Shown: positions 8,281 through 16,373 of the stretch, in pieces | Numbering within the stretch: position 1 is the stretch's first letter | How the letters are laid out: the number at the start of each line of letters is the position of its first letter | NCBI RefSeq assembly: GCF_000974445.1 | Contig: NZ_BBOJ01000031.1 | Coordinates: 37,754-101,753, forward strand | Source of the DNA: Lentzea aerocolonigenes | GTDB lineage: Bacteria; Actinomycetota; Actinomycetes; Mycobacteriales; Pseudonocardiaceae | Direction of reading: 5' to 3' | Length of the DNA stretch: 64,000 nt | The notes under the pieces: model-generated | Told to the model about the DNA's origin: nothing | Seen by the model: only the letters and a program-made list of their open reading frames with translations | The model's database searches: none | Position numbers and translations under genes: made by a program

Positions 8281-9708
8281 TCAGCGGCGAACGCGGCCCA
8301 GCAGGTGTGCTGCGACACGGGCGGCGGCCGCGTCGGCGGTGGCGATGCACGCGGGCACACCGACGCCGTGCAGCGTGGCGCCGGCCACGGCCAGGCCCGG
8401 CACGTCGCCGATGCCTTTCTCGATGGTCTCCACCAAGTCGAGGTGACCGACGCCGTACTGCGGCAGGCCACCGCCCCAGCGCTGCACCACGTAGTCGATC
8501 GGCTCGGCCCTGATCCCGGTCAGCTCGTACAGGTCGTTGCGCACGGCCTTGACCAGGTCGGCGTCGCTGCGCTGCAGGAGCGCCGTCTCGCCGTGCCGGC
8601 CGACCGAGCCGCGCAGGATCACCGGCTCACCGATGTGAGCCCACTTGCGGCTGGAGAACGTGAACGCCTTGGCGGTGAACGGGGTGATGCGGTCGCTGTA
8701 CCGCTCCCCCTCCGCGATCAGGATGCCGGAGCGGTCGGGCAGCTGGGTTCCCGGCGGCAGCGCGAGCGCGACCACGGCCATCGAGGCGACCTCGACCTTG
8801 CCGTACGCGGCGGACACCTGCGGCGCGATCTCGTGCAGCAGCTTGCGCGCCGACGGTGCCGGGACCGCGAGCACGACACCGTCGCACTCCAGGTACTCCG
8901 GGGTCGCGGCCGACCCGATCTCCAGGCGCCAGCCGTCGCCGAGCCACGACAGCACGCGGACCGGCAGACCCAGCCTGACCTCGGGTTTCGCGACCTCGGC
9001 GAGCCGGTCGACGAGGGAGGACACCCCGTTGCTCAGGCTGGCGAACACCGGCGGTCGCGCGGCACGGGGCTGCGGTGGCGCGGGCATCATCGTCGCGGCG
9101 GCCGCGAGCAGCGAGCCGACGCCCTTGTCGAGCAGCGTCGCGATCTGCGGCATCGTGGCGCGCAGGCCCAGCTCGTCCGCGCGGCCCGCGTAGACGCCGC
9201 CGAGCAGCGGGTTCACCAGCCGGTCGGCGACCTCGGGGCCGAACCGGTCCTTCATGAGCGCGCCCACCGCGACGTCGCCGCCTTTGAGGTCGACCGGCGG
9301 CAGCGTCGGTTCCATCTCGACCCGCAGCGCGCCCTCGGAGGACAGCACGTGCCGCACGGCCTCGACGCTCGCCGGCACGCCCATGAACGTGTGCGCGGGC
9401 AGCTGGTGGGTGCGTCCGGCCGCGTGGATCGACGTTTTCGCCGCCGTCGGGTGCACGATCTGGTCACCCAGTCCGACCTCGGTGATCAGTTCCTGCGCTT
9501 CGGGCTTGCGGTGCAGGAACGCCTCGGCACCGACGTCGAACCGCACGCCGGCGAGCTCAGTGGTCCGCAGCTTGCCGCCGAGCCGGTCGGACTGCTCGAT
9601 CACGGTGATCTTCGCGTCGGGACCGAGCAGCATCCGCAGCCGGTGCGCGGCGGCCAGGCCGGAGATCCCTCCTCCGACGACGGCCACGTGCGATGGTCTT
9701 CTGTCCAT
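8281..9708 (-). CDS. hemY: Coproporphyrinogen III / protoporphyrinogen oxidase
   Basis: FAD-dependent oxidase that removes six hydrogens from coproporphyrinogen III (CgoX role, as expected with hemQ present). The 475-residue protein starts with the dinucleotide-binding motif VAVVGGGISGLAAAHRL, then VIEQSDRLGGKLRT and the RFDVGAEAFL motif, and ends with the second FAD motif LAVAGATLHGVGVP. It shares a TAATG stop-start overlap with hemE, so the two are translationally coupled. In actinobacteria the gene is often still called hemY or hemG. Confidence 0.94.
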   Translation of the reverse strand: MDRRPSHVAVVGGGISGLAAAHRLRMLLGPDAKITVIEQSDRLGGKLRTTELAGVRFDVGAEAFLHRKPEAQELITEVGLGDQIVHPTAAKTSIHAAGRTHQLPAHTFMGVPASVEAVRHVLSSEGALRVEMEPTLPPVDLKGGDVAVGALMKDRFGPEVADRLVNPLLGGVYAGRADELGLRATMPQIATLLDKGVGSLLAAAATMMPAPPQPRAARPPVFASLSNGVSSLVDRLAEVAKPEVRLGLPVRVLSWLGDGWRLEIGSAATPEYLECDGVVLAVPAPSARKLLHEIAPQVSAAYGKVEVASMAVVALALPPGTQLPDRSGILIAEGERYSDRITPFTAKAFTFSSRKWAHIGEPVILRGSVGRHGETALLQRSDADLVKAVRNDLYELTGIRAEPIDYVVQRWGGGLPQYGVGHLDLVETIEKGIGDVPGLAVAGATLHGVGVPACIATADAAAARVAAHLLGRVRR

Positions 9709-10733
9709 TACAAGCTGTGGATCAGTTCGACGGTCCGGGTGATGATCTCCGGATCGGTGTCGGGCAGGACGCCGTGGCCGAGGTTGAAGATGTGGCCCGC
9801 GGCCGCCTTGCCCTCGGCGTGGATGCGGCGCACCTCGCGTTCGACGGCCTCGAAGCCCGCGAAGAACAGCGCCGGGTCGAGGTTGCCCTGCACGACCGGC
9901 TTCGGCAGCTCGGGAGCGGCCTTCTCGAGCCGCTCGACCGCCACGTCGAGCGGGATCCGCCAGTCGACGCCGACGACGTCCGCGCCGGCCTCGCGCATCG
10001 CGGGCAGCAGCTCACCGGTGCCGACGCCGAAGTGGATCCGCGGCACCGTCGTGATCGTCTCGAGCACGCGCTTCGAGTGCGGCAGGACGAACTCGCGGTA
10101 GTCGCGCTCGGACAGCGCGCCCGCCCACGAGTCGAACAGCTGGACCGCCTGGACGCCCGCGTCGAGCTGGGCGTGCAGGAACGCCGCCGTGACGTCGGCG
10201 ATCCTGGCGAGCAGCGCGTGCCACAGGTCGGGGTTGCCGTGCATGAGCGCCTTGGTGCGCTCGTGGTTCTTGCTCGGCCCGCCCTCGACCAGGTAGCTCG
10301 CGAGCGTGAACGGCGCTCCCGCGAACCCGATCAGCGCGACGTCCTGCGGGAGTTCCTTGAGCAGCAACCCGATCGCGTCGGCGACCGGCTGGACCTGCTC
10401 GGCGTGCAGCTCCGGGAGAGCCTTCACGTCGTCGAGCGTCCGGACGGGATTCGCGACGACGGGACCGGTGCCCGCGACGATGTCGAGGTCGACACCGGCG
10501 GCCTTGAGCGGCACCACGATGTCGGAGAAGAGGATCGCGCCGTCGACGCCGTGCCGCCGGACGGGCTGCATGGTGATCTCGCAGACCATCTCCGGGTCCA
10601 TGCACGCGTCGAGCATCGCGGTGCCCTGACGGAGCGCGCGGTACTCGGGCAGCGACCGGCCCGCCTGCCTCATGAACCAGACAGGGGTGTGCGACGGGGT
10701 GCCGCCACGCGCGGCCACGAGGAGGGGTGCCAT
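9708..10733 (-). CDS. hemE: Uroporphyrinogen decarboxylase
   Basis: Decarboxylates the four acetate side chains of uroporphyrinogen III to give coproporphyrinogen III. The signature PVWFMRQAGRSLPEYR near the N-terminus and the FAGAPFTLASY motif are clear, as is GHGVLPDTDPE close to the C-terminus. Length (341 residues) is normal. Two ATGs compete: 10742 lies directly against the AAGGAG site, while 10733 has the ideal 9-base spacing, so 10733 is preferred. First gene of the haem operon, divergent from the DUF3000 gene at 10815. Confidence 0.95.
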   Translation of the reverse strand: MAPLLVAARGGTPSHTPVWFMRQAGRSLPEYRALRQGTAMLDACMDPEMVCEITMQPVRRHGVDGAILFSDIVVPLKAAGVDLDIVAGTGPVVANPVRTLDDVKALPELHAEQVQPVADAIGLLLKELPQDVALIGFAGAPFTLASYLVEGGPSKNHERTKALMHGNPDLWHALLARIADVTAAFLHAQLDAGVQAVQLFDSWAGALSERDYREFVLPHSKRVLETITTVPRIHFGVGTGELLPAMREAGADVVGVDWRIPLDVAVERLEKAAPELPKPVVQGNLDPALFFAGFEAVEREVRRIHAEGKAAAGHIFNLGHGVLPDTDPEIITRTVELIHSL

Positions 10734-10814
10734 GGAAGTCATCTCCTTTTCATGGTCCCACGTCCCGGCGTGCCGCCATCACCCGGCCGGATTGCGAGGC
10801 ATACAGTCAGTTGT

Positions 10815-11357
10815 GTGACCGAGCCGGAAATCTTCCGCCGGGCGGTGGGGACGCTCAAGTCGGTTCGCCACAGGCCCGAGATCGAACTCACCGAAGTTCG
10901 CCCGCCGCAGCGGCTCGCGCCGTGGGCGTACGCGCTGACGGCTGAGGTCACCGGCCCGTCGGACGAGCTGTCGACCGGGAGACTCGTGCTGCTGCACGAC
11001 CCGGACGGCGACGAGGCGTGGGGCGGTGTCCTGCGCGTCGTGGCGTACGTGCGCGTCGAACTGGACCACGAGCTGGCGTCGGACCCGCTGCTGCCCGAGG
11101 TCGGGTGGTCGTGGCTGACCGAGGCGCTGGAGCAGTCCGGTGCCCGCTTCACCGCTCTGGGCGGGACCGTGACGCAGACGTCGTCCGCGCGGTTCGGCGA
11201 CATCGCGGGTCCCGCTCGCACGGACGACCTGGAGCTGCGCGCGTCGTGGACCGCGCTCGACGGAGAGCTCGCCGAGCACGGCACCGCGTTCTACGAGCTG
11301 ATGGCGACAGCCGTGGGGCTGCCGCCGGTCGGGGTCACCCTGTTCGGTCAGCGCTAG
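10815..11357 (+). CDS. DUF3000 family protein
   Basis: A 180-residue cytoplasmic protein of a family restricted to actinobacteria and usually found beside hemE. It has no known catalytic motif that I can see; the composition is mixed alpha/beta with a conserved-looking DPLLPEVGWSWLTEAL segment. GTG 10815 is the only start that keeps the whole N-terminus and has little leader sequence, so translation may be leaderless. It is divergent from hemE with about 80 bases between the starts, and it converges on the dipeptidase gene 16 bases downstream. Confidence 0.82.
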   Translation: MTEPEIFRRAVGTLKSVRHRPEIELTEVRPPQRLAPWAYALTAEVTGPSDELSTGRLVLLHDPDGDEAWGGVLRVVAYVRVELDHELASDPLLPEVGWSWLTEALEQSGARFTALGGTVTQTSSARFGDIAGPARTDDLELRASWTALDGELAEHGTAFYELMATAVGLPPVGVTLFGQR

Positions 11358-11373
11358 TTCAGAACAGCGCTGG

Positions 11374-12516
11374 TCAGTCGGCGTCGCGCAGGACGCGCAG
11401 GACGTTGGCACCCGCGAGCTTCGTGCAGTCGTCCTCGGACCAGCCCTTGTCGAGCAGCGCGCCGATGAGGTTGGGGTAGGTCGAGACGTCCTCGAGCCCC
11501 TCCGGGAGCGACTTCACGCCGTCGTAGTCGCCGCCGAGGCCGAGGTGGTCGATGCCGACGACCTCACGGGCGTGCTCGATGTGCGTGACGACGTCGTCGA
11601 GCGTGGCGCCGGGCTTCGGGTGCTCGACGGACCACTTCTCGCTGAACGTCTTGCGCTCGGTCATGTCGGCGTGGTTCGCGCCGGCGGCGGTCATGGCGTC
11701 ACGAAGGGCTGCGTCCCATTCAGCGACACGGGGTGACACGAAGTCCGGAACGAATGTGATCATGGCCACACCGCCGTTGGCCTTCAACTTGATCAAGACG
11801 TCGTCCGGAATGTTGCGCGGGTGGTCCGCAACGTGGCGGCACGACGAGTGGCTGAAGATCACCGGCTTGACGCTCGTGTCGAGCGCGGCGTGCATCGTGC
11901 TGGGCGCGACGTGGCTCAGGTCGACGAGCATGCCGATCCGGTTCATCTCGCGCACGACCTCGCGACCGAACTCGGTGAGCCCGCCGTGTTCTGGCTGGTC
12001 AGTGGCACTGTCGGCCCACGGCGTGTTGTCGTTGTGGGTCAGCGTCATGTAGCGGACACCCAAACGGCGCAACGCGCGCAGAACTCCGAGTGAAGAGTTG
12101 ATGGAATGTCCGCCCTCGGCGCCGAGGAGGGACGCGACACGCCCGGACGCGAAAACTTTTTCAGCCTCTGCGGCGGTGGTCGCGATGCCGAGGTGGTCGG
12201 AGTACCGCCCGGCCAGCTCGTAGACCAGTTCGACCTGCTCCAGGACGGCGGTGACGGCTCCGTCGCCCGCGAGCTTCCCGGGAATCCAGACGGACCAGAA
12301 CTGCATCCCCAGACCGCCCTCGCGCATTTTCACGATGTCCGTGTGCAGGCTGGGCTGACGTTCCGTGAGATCGATCTTCGCGGCGGTCGTGTAGACGTCT
12401 TCGCCCGTTCCCTCGCCGAACTCTCGCAAGGCCCACGGAAGGTCGTTGTGGCCGTCGACGAGGGGCACACGCTGCAGCAACGCTCGCGCTCGCTCGAGAC
12501 CGGAAGAGCTCTGCAC
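11374..12516 (-). CDS. Membrane dipeptidase-type peptidase (M19)
   Basis: A zinc dipeptidase of the renal-dipeptidase (M19) family, 380 residues. Metal ligands appear in the expected order: DGHNDLP near residue 20, GAEGGHS with the bridging Glu, DLSHV and FSHSSCRHV histidines, and the GGDYDG motif near the C-terminus. No signal peptide is visible, so it is probably cytoplasmic and acts on dipeptides, including D-amino-acid ones. GTG 12516 is favoured because AGGAG lies six bases upstream; TTG 12522 would sit directly on it. Confidence 0.92.
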   Translation of the reverse strand: MQSSSGLERARALLQRVPLVDGHNDLPWALREFGEGTGEDVYTTAAKIDLTERQPSLHTDIVKMREGGLGMQFWSVWIPGKLAGDGAVTAVLEQVELVYELAGRYSDHLGIATTAAEAEKVFASGRVASLLGAEGGHSINSSLGVLRALRRLGVRYMTLTHNDNTPWADSATDQPEHGGLTEFGREVVREMNRIGMLVDLSHVAPSTMHAALDTSVKPVIFSHSSCRHVADHPRNIPDDVLIKLKANGGVAMITFVPDFVSPRVAEWDAALRDAMTAAGANHADMTERKTFSEKWSVEHPKPGATLDDVVTHIEHAREVVGIDHLGLGGDYDGVKSLPEGLEDVSTYPNLIGALLDKGWSEDDCTKLAGANVLRVLRDAD

Positions 12517-12584
12517 AACCAACTCCTAGATGTCGTTCGGAGAGGGGCGCGTGTTACTCCCCCTATCCAGTTGTCATCCGATCG

Positions 12585-12610
12585 TGTGACACATGAGGCC
12601 ATCTGTCACA
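12585..12610. promoter_or_regulatory. TGTGACA-N12-TGTCACA dyad
   Basis: Perfect 7-bp inverted repeat (12585-12591 and 12604-12610) in the 350-base gap between the dipeptidase and the response regulator. It resembles a widened CRP-type site. The gap otherwise holds only the frame starting at 12772. Confidence 0.35.
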
Positions 12611-12771
12611 ACTCAATAGGGATAGATACCCGATTGATCGTCCCGTAGACCCGCATGGGCGGCTACGCTGCCCCAGACGACACCACTTTCGGTCGATCAG
12701 TGGCGCGGCTGATTGGACGAAAGTCTCCGGTGCCGGTCGGGGGGCACGACCGACTCCAGGGAGGTAGTGAC

Positions 12772-12866
12772 GTGGCTGCCGTCGGCTTAGGTCAGGCCGT
12801 TCGTACCACGCCAGCCGGCTCGTTGCCGGCGAACATGGTCCCGCACCCGCGGGAAGAGCTTTTTCA
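12772..12866 (+). other. Out-of-frame N-terminal extension of the response regulator
   Basis: A GTG at 12772 with a strong GGGAGG site opens a frame (VAAVGLGQAV... REELF) that runs into codons gag-ctt-ttt and stops shortly after in its own frame. The receiver domain begins one frame back at GTG 12867. A single extra T in the five-T run, or a -1 slip there, would join the two into one protein. Either the run holds a real or artefactual indel, or translation uses a frameshift. Alternatively the regulator starts at 12867, where GAAGAG lies eight bases upstream. Confidence 0.45.
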
Positions 12867-13487
12867 GTGCTGGTGGTCGACGACCACCCACTGCTGAGGG
12901 AGGCGATATCAGCTCGGCTCACCCAAATGGGAGCCGGGACAGTGCATGAGGCCGCATCGGTGGCAGAGGCTCGGGCGCGGGCACTTGCAACCGGACCGTG
13001 CGACCTCGCGATCCTCGATCTGGGCCTGCCGGATGGCACCGGCATCGACCTGGTCACGGAGCTCCGTGCCCAGGGCTGGCCCCGCATCGTGGTCCTCGCA
13101 TCCTCCGACGACCCCTACGCGGTCAGGTCGGCCTTCCAGGCGGGCGCCCAGGCGTACCTCCTGAAGTCCGCCTCTCCGATGGTGGTCACCGACGGGGTGC
13201 GCCGGGTTCTCGATGGCGGCGTTTACGCAGATCCGAGCGTGGCACCAGTACTCGCAGCGGGTACTCGGGTGCCGGGCACCGACAACACGCCGCGGGAACT
13301 CTCCGCGCGTGAAGTCGAGGTGCTCCAGCTGGTCGCCGATGGCCAGAGCAACAAGGAAATCGGCGAGGCTCTGAGCCTGTCCGCGTTGACGGTGAAGTCT
13401 CACCTGTCGCGGATCGGCCGGAAGCTGGGCACCGGGGATCGCGCTCAGATGGTCGCGCTGGCCATGCGTGCCGGCGTGATCCGCTAG
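12867..13487 (+). CDS. NarL/FixJ-type response regulator
   Basis: A 206-residue regulator. The receiver domain starts at once with VLVVDDH (acidic pair), has the phosphoacceptor in LAILDLGLPDG, a Ser/Asp segment LASSDDP and the conserved Lys in AYLLKSA. The C-terminal LuxR-type helix-turn-helix is ELSAREVEVLQLVADGQSNKEI through TVKSHLSRIGRKL. No kinase is adjacent, so it may be an orphan. The frame begins abruptly at beta-strand 1, which supports a missing N-terminal piece in the upstream frame from 12772. RNase D follows after 70 bases. Confidence 0.88.
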   Translation: MLVVDDHPLLREAISARLTQMGAGTVHEAASVAEARARALATGPCDLAILDLGLPDGTGIDLVTELRAQGWPRIVVLASSDDPYAVRSAFQAGAQAYLLKSASPMVVTDGVRRVLDGGVYADPSVAPVLAAGTRVPGTDNTPRELSAREVEVLQLVADGQSNKEIGEALSLSALTVKSHLSRIGRKLGTGDRAQMVALAMRAGVIR

Positions 13488-13557
13488 ATACCGGTTTGAA
13501 GCACTGAACCGGCCGAGAACACCTGTGGGTGGTGCGATCGTCGTAGGGTCATCCGCT

Positions 13558-14808
13558 GTGGATGTACCCGCCGACGAGCCAACCGCACCAACCGGACCAG
13601 ATCCGGTACCGCTGACGGAACCTGCTGATGGGGTCCCGCCCGTGGTCGCCGATCCTGCTGCGCTCCGGCGAGCCGCTGACGCGCTCGCCGGGGCGAAGGG
13701 CCCGGTCGCGGTGGACACCGAGCGAGCCTCGGGCTACCGCTACTCACAGCGTGCCTATCTGGTGCAACTGCGCCGGGAGGGCGCCGGCACGTGGCTGGTC
13801 GACCCGATCGCCCTGGGCGGTCGGATGGACCCGCTGGTGCAGGCGCTGGACGGCACCGAGTGGGTGTTGCACGCAGCGTCTCAGGACCTGCCGTGCCTCG
13901 CCGAACTCGGGCTGCGACCCGGCGTGCTGTTCGACACCGAGCTGGCGGGCAGGCTGGCTGGGTTCGAACGCGTGGCATTGGGCACGCTGGTCGAGCGACT
14001 ACTCGGCTATCGGCTGGAGAAGGGGCACGGCGCGGCCGACTGGTCACGCCGCCCCCTTCCTGCCGACTGGCTGACGTACGCCGCTCTGGACGTGGAGCTG
14101 CTCGTGCAGCTGCGCGACGTTCTCGAGGCCGAGCTGGAGCGCCAGGGCAAACTCGCCTGGGCGCTCGAGGAGTTCGAGGCGGTACGGACGGCGCCTTTGC
14201 CGCGCCCCCGTACCGACCCCTGGCGGCGCACGTCGGGTATCCACCGCGTGCGCAACCAGAGGCAACTGGCCCTCGTGCGGTCGCTGTGGGAAGCCCGCGA
14301 CGCCGTGGCCCGCGAACGCGACATCGCCCCCGGCCGAGTCCTCCCGGACTCCGCCCTGATGGAGGCAGCCGCCCGCAACCCCGCTTCGGAAGCCGAACTG
14401 CTCGCGCTTCCGGTCTTCCGCGGCCGATCCCAGCGCCGGATGTCCGGCGTCTGGATGAACGCCCTGCGCAAGGCCGCCGCCCTGCCCAAGTCAGAGCTGC
14501 CGGAACCCGCGGGCCAGCACGACGGCCCACCCCCGCCCAACCGCTGGGCGGACAAGGACCCGGACGCCGCGGCCCGCCTGGCCGCGACCCGAGCGGCGCT
14601 GACGTCCATCGCCGAGGCCAACACCCTCCCGGTGGAGAACCTGCTGCTGCCGGACCTGGTGCGCCGCACCTGCTGGCAACCGCCGGACGACCTCTCCCCC
14701 GAGTCCGTGGCCGCCGTGCTGCGCGAGGGCGGGGCAAGGTCGTGGCAGGTCGAGCTCACCCTGGAAGCGCTGACGAAGGCGCTGGCAGCGACAGCTCCCG
14801 CTAGCTGA
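13558..14808 (+). CDS. rnd: Ribonuclease D-type 3'-5' exonuclease
   Basis: A 416-residue DEDD exonuclease trimming RNA 3' ends. Exo I is VAVDTERA, Exo II is WVLHAASQDLPCL and Exo III is YAALDVELL; an HRDC domain (around NQRQLALVRSLWEARD to LPDSALMEAA) and an actinobacterial C-terminal extension with a second HRDC-like region follow. GTG 13558 gives MDVPADEP and has GTAGGG nine bases upstream; GTG 13525 would add 11 residues. It follows the response regulator in the same direction and may be co-transcribed. Confidence 0.9.
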   Translation: MDVPADEPTAPTGPDPVPLTEPADGVPPVVADPAALRRAADALAGAKGPVAVDTERASGYRYSQRAYLVQLRREGAGTWLVDPIALGGRMDPLVQALDGTEWVLHAASQDLPCLAELGLRPGVLFDTELAGRLAGFERVALGTLVERLLGYRLEKGHGAADWSRRPLPADWLTYAALDVELLVQLRDVLEAELERQGKLAWALEEFEAVRTAPLPRPRTDPWRRTSGIHRVRNQRQLALVRSLWEARDAVARERDIAPGRVLPDSALMEAAARNPASEAELLALPVFRGRSQRRMSGVWMNALRKAAALPKSELPEPAGQHDGPPPPNRWADKDPDAAARLAATRAALTSIAEANTLPVENLLLPDLVRRTCWQPPDDLSPESVAAVLREGGARSWQVELTLEALTKALAATAPAS

Positions 14809-14819
14809 TATCCGATATA

Positions 14820-14954
14820 TCAGTTCAGCTGCGCGTTGACGACGACCTCGACGTCCTCCCGGTCCAGGCCGGGCGCTTCCGAGTGTCGTCGTCAACGCGT
14901 CGACCGTGTCGGCCATCCCGGCACGAACGCCTGAGCAGCTGTTTCCGTCGCCAC
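14820..14954 (-). pseudogene. Remnant of a short coding sequence
   Basis: Read on the minus strand from GTG 14954, one frame gives VATETAAQAFVPG, then shifts into MADTVDALTTT, then back to SEAPGLDREDVEV and a stop at 14820. Two compensating shifts, or one in-frame TGA in the middle, break what otherwise reads like a protein start and end. I cannot name the parent gene. It may be an internally deleted or decayed gene between RNase D and the GNAT. Confidence 0.3.
14833..14898. repeat. 14-bp perfect inverted repeat
   Basis: Arms gcgttgacgacgac (14833-14846) and gtcgtcgtcaacgc (14885-14898) flank 38 bases. It lies inside the gene remnant and downstream of rnd; it could terminate rnd transcription or have seeded the deletion that made the remnant. 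A smaller hairpin (14805-14823) overlaps the rnd stop. Confidence 0.5.
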
Positions 14955-14975
14955 ATCCTCCAACCCTGCTGACCT

Positions 14976-15030
14976 GCCCCTTAGCAATGAGTCTTTTGAC
15001 TTCGTCCGCAAAAGACTCATTGCCAGGGGC
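14976..15030. repeat. 55-bp near-perfect palindrome
   Basis: The 15-base arms gcaatgagtcttttg and caaaagactcattgc are perfect and the symmetry extends outward to gcccc/ggggc with one bulge; the loop is acttcgtccg. The arm is AT-rich against a 70% GC background. It sits 21 bases before the GNAT start. It could be a bidirectional terminator, a repressor operator, or a mobile REP-like palindrome. Confidence 0.75.
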
Positions 15031-15051
15031 GGTGGAAGGGATGATCGGCGT

Positions 15052-15573
15052 GTGACAGACGACGGTGCGAGCCCCACCTCCGTTCGGGCCGAGGTGATCA
15101 GCACCCTCCGGCTCGACCTCCTGCCGCTGCGGATCGAGCACGCCGCGGAGATGGCCGAGGTGCTGAAGGACCCGGCCCTGCACGCGTTCACCGGCGGCAC
15201 GCCGTACGCGCCGGAGGCACTCCTCGCCCGCTACGAGCGCCTGGTCGCCGGTGCGCCCGATCCCGCGGTGCGCTGGCTGAACTGGGTGATCCACCTGCGT
15301 CCGGAAGAGCGCCTCGCCGGCACTGTCCAGGCGACCGTCGCCGACAGGACCGCCGAGATCGCCTGGGCCGTCGGCACGCCGTGGCAGGGTCGGGGCATCG
15401 CGGGCGAAGCGGCACGAGGTCTCGTCACCTGGCTGCGGACCCGGCCCGTCGACGCCGTCATCGCGCACGTCCATCCCGACCACCACGCGTCCGCCGCCGT
15501 GGCCAGGTCCGCCGGTCTCACGGCCACCGACGAGCAGCACGACGGCGAGATCCGCTGGCTGCTTCGCCTGTAG
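15052..15573 (+). CDS. GNAT family N-acetyltransferase
   Basis: A 173-residue acyl-CoA-dependent acetyltransferase. The opening LRLDLLPLRIEHAAEMAEVL and the acetyl-CoA loop TPWQGRGIAGEAARGL (Q/RxxGxG/A pattern) are typical of the RimJ-like branch that acetylates small molecules or N-termini. The substrate cannot be told from sequence. GTG 15052 has GAAGGG eleven bases upstream. It stands alone between a large palindrome and the convergent MerR gene. Confidence 0.85.
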   Translation: MTDDGASPTSVRAEVISTLRLDLLPLRIEHAAEMAEVLKDPALHAFTGGTPYAPEALLARYERLVAGAPDPAVRWLNWVIHLRPEERLAGTVQATVADRTAEIAWAVGTPWQGRGIAGEAARGLVTWLRTRPVDAVIAHVHPDHHASAAVARSAGLTATDEQHDGEIRWLLRL

Positions 15574-15610
15574 CGGCCGATGACCGGCGGGCACGCTCGG
15601 CGGCCCGCGG

Positions 15611-16264
15611 TCAGGTCTCCTGCGCCGGCGTGCCGCACACGGTGTCGAAGTGCGTCCGCGACACGTGCTCCTGCGCGAGCCTGCGCAGCGCGGAGAGCAG
15701 CACGTCACCGAGCACGGTCACCACGATCGCCCGCTCGGTGATGTCGTCGATGTCGGCGCGCCCGGCCAGCTCGGCCAGCTCGCGCTCGGCGATCGACTCG
15801 GCCGCGTCGGTGTAGGTGTCGAGGACCGCGAGCCAGTGGTCCTGACCCAGCCGCAGCAGCGTGGCGACCACCTCGGTCATCGCCTGCTGGGACGGGTTGG
15901 TCTCCTTGACGTCCCAGCCCCGTTTCGCCACCAGTTCGGCGACGGTCCTCGCCGCGGTCTTCCACGCCTCGTCCACGACCGGTGCGCGGGTGGTCGTCAT
16001 CGCGTACTGCGCCGCGCCCAGCGCCGCGTGCACGCTGATGCCCGGCTCGTCGATGCCCTTGAGCACCGACTTCGTGGCGCCGACCGACTGGCCGCCGATG
16101 TCGACCAGCGCCCGGATCAACCGCAGCCTGCGCACGTGGGACTCGCCGTAGAACGCCTGGTTGGGGCTCGTGCGCGCGCCAGGTTCGAGCAGGCCCTCCC
16201 GCAGGTAGTACTTGATCGTCGGGACCGGCACGCCGGTGCGGCGGCTCAACTCCGCAATGCGCAT
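15611..16264 (-). CDS. MerR family regulator of the adjacent MMPL transporter
   Basis: A 217-residue regulator. The N-terminal winged helix reads MRIAELSRRTGVPVPTIKYYLREG, followed by TSPNQAFYGESHVRRL and a long C-terminal helical region with a single Cys near the end (TVCGT). ATG 16264 is set by GGAGGAG five bases upstream. It is divergent from the MMPL gene with an operator-like dyad between them, so it probably controls that pump and itself. A close paralogue sits at 40838-41473, also beside a transporter. Confidence 0.9.
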   Translation of the reverse strand: MRIAELSRRTGVPVPTIKYYLREGLLEPGARTSPNQAFYGESHVRRLRLIRALVDIGGQSVGATKSVLKGIDEPGISVHAALGAAQYAMTTTRAPVVDEAWKTAARTVAELVAKRGWDVKETNPSQQAMTEVVATLLRLGQDHWLAVLDTYTDAAESIAERELAELAGRADIDDITERAIVVTVLGDVLLSALRRLAQEHVSRTHFDTVCGTPAQET

Positions 16265-16304
16265 GTCTCTCCTCCGGGACGCCTCGGCCTTGAGGCCCGC
16301 AGAC

Positions 16305-16346
16305 ATCGGTAGTATAACTATCGATAGCGGATACCTTCGCTATCGA
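16305..16346. promoter_or_regulatory. Divergent MerR-type promoter/operator
   Basis: A perfect 9-bp dyad tcgatagcg-N8-cgctatcga (16321-16346) is preceded by an imperfect dyad atcggtagt-ata-actatcgat (16305-16325) that reuses the same cgatag core. The AT-rich core agtataacta can act as a -10 on either strand. Spacing between divergent MerR and MMPL genes fits a MerR-family operator lying between -35 and -10. Confidence 0.6.
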
Positions 16347-16373
16347 CTTGTCAGCCCTCGGAGGGGGAGCGTC

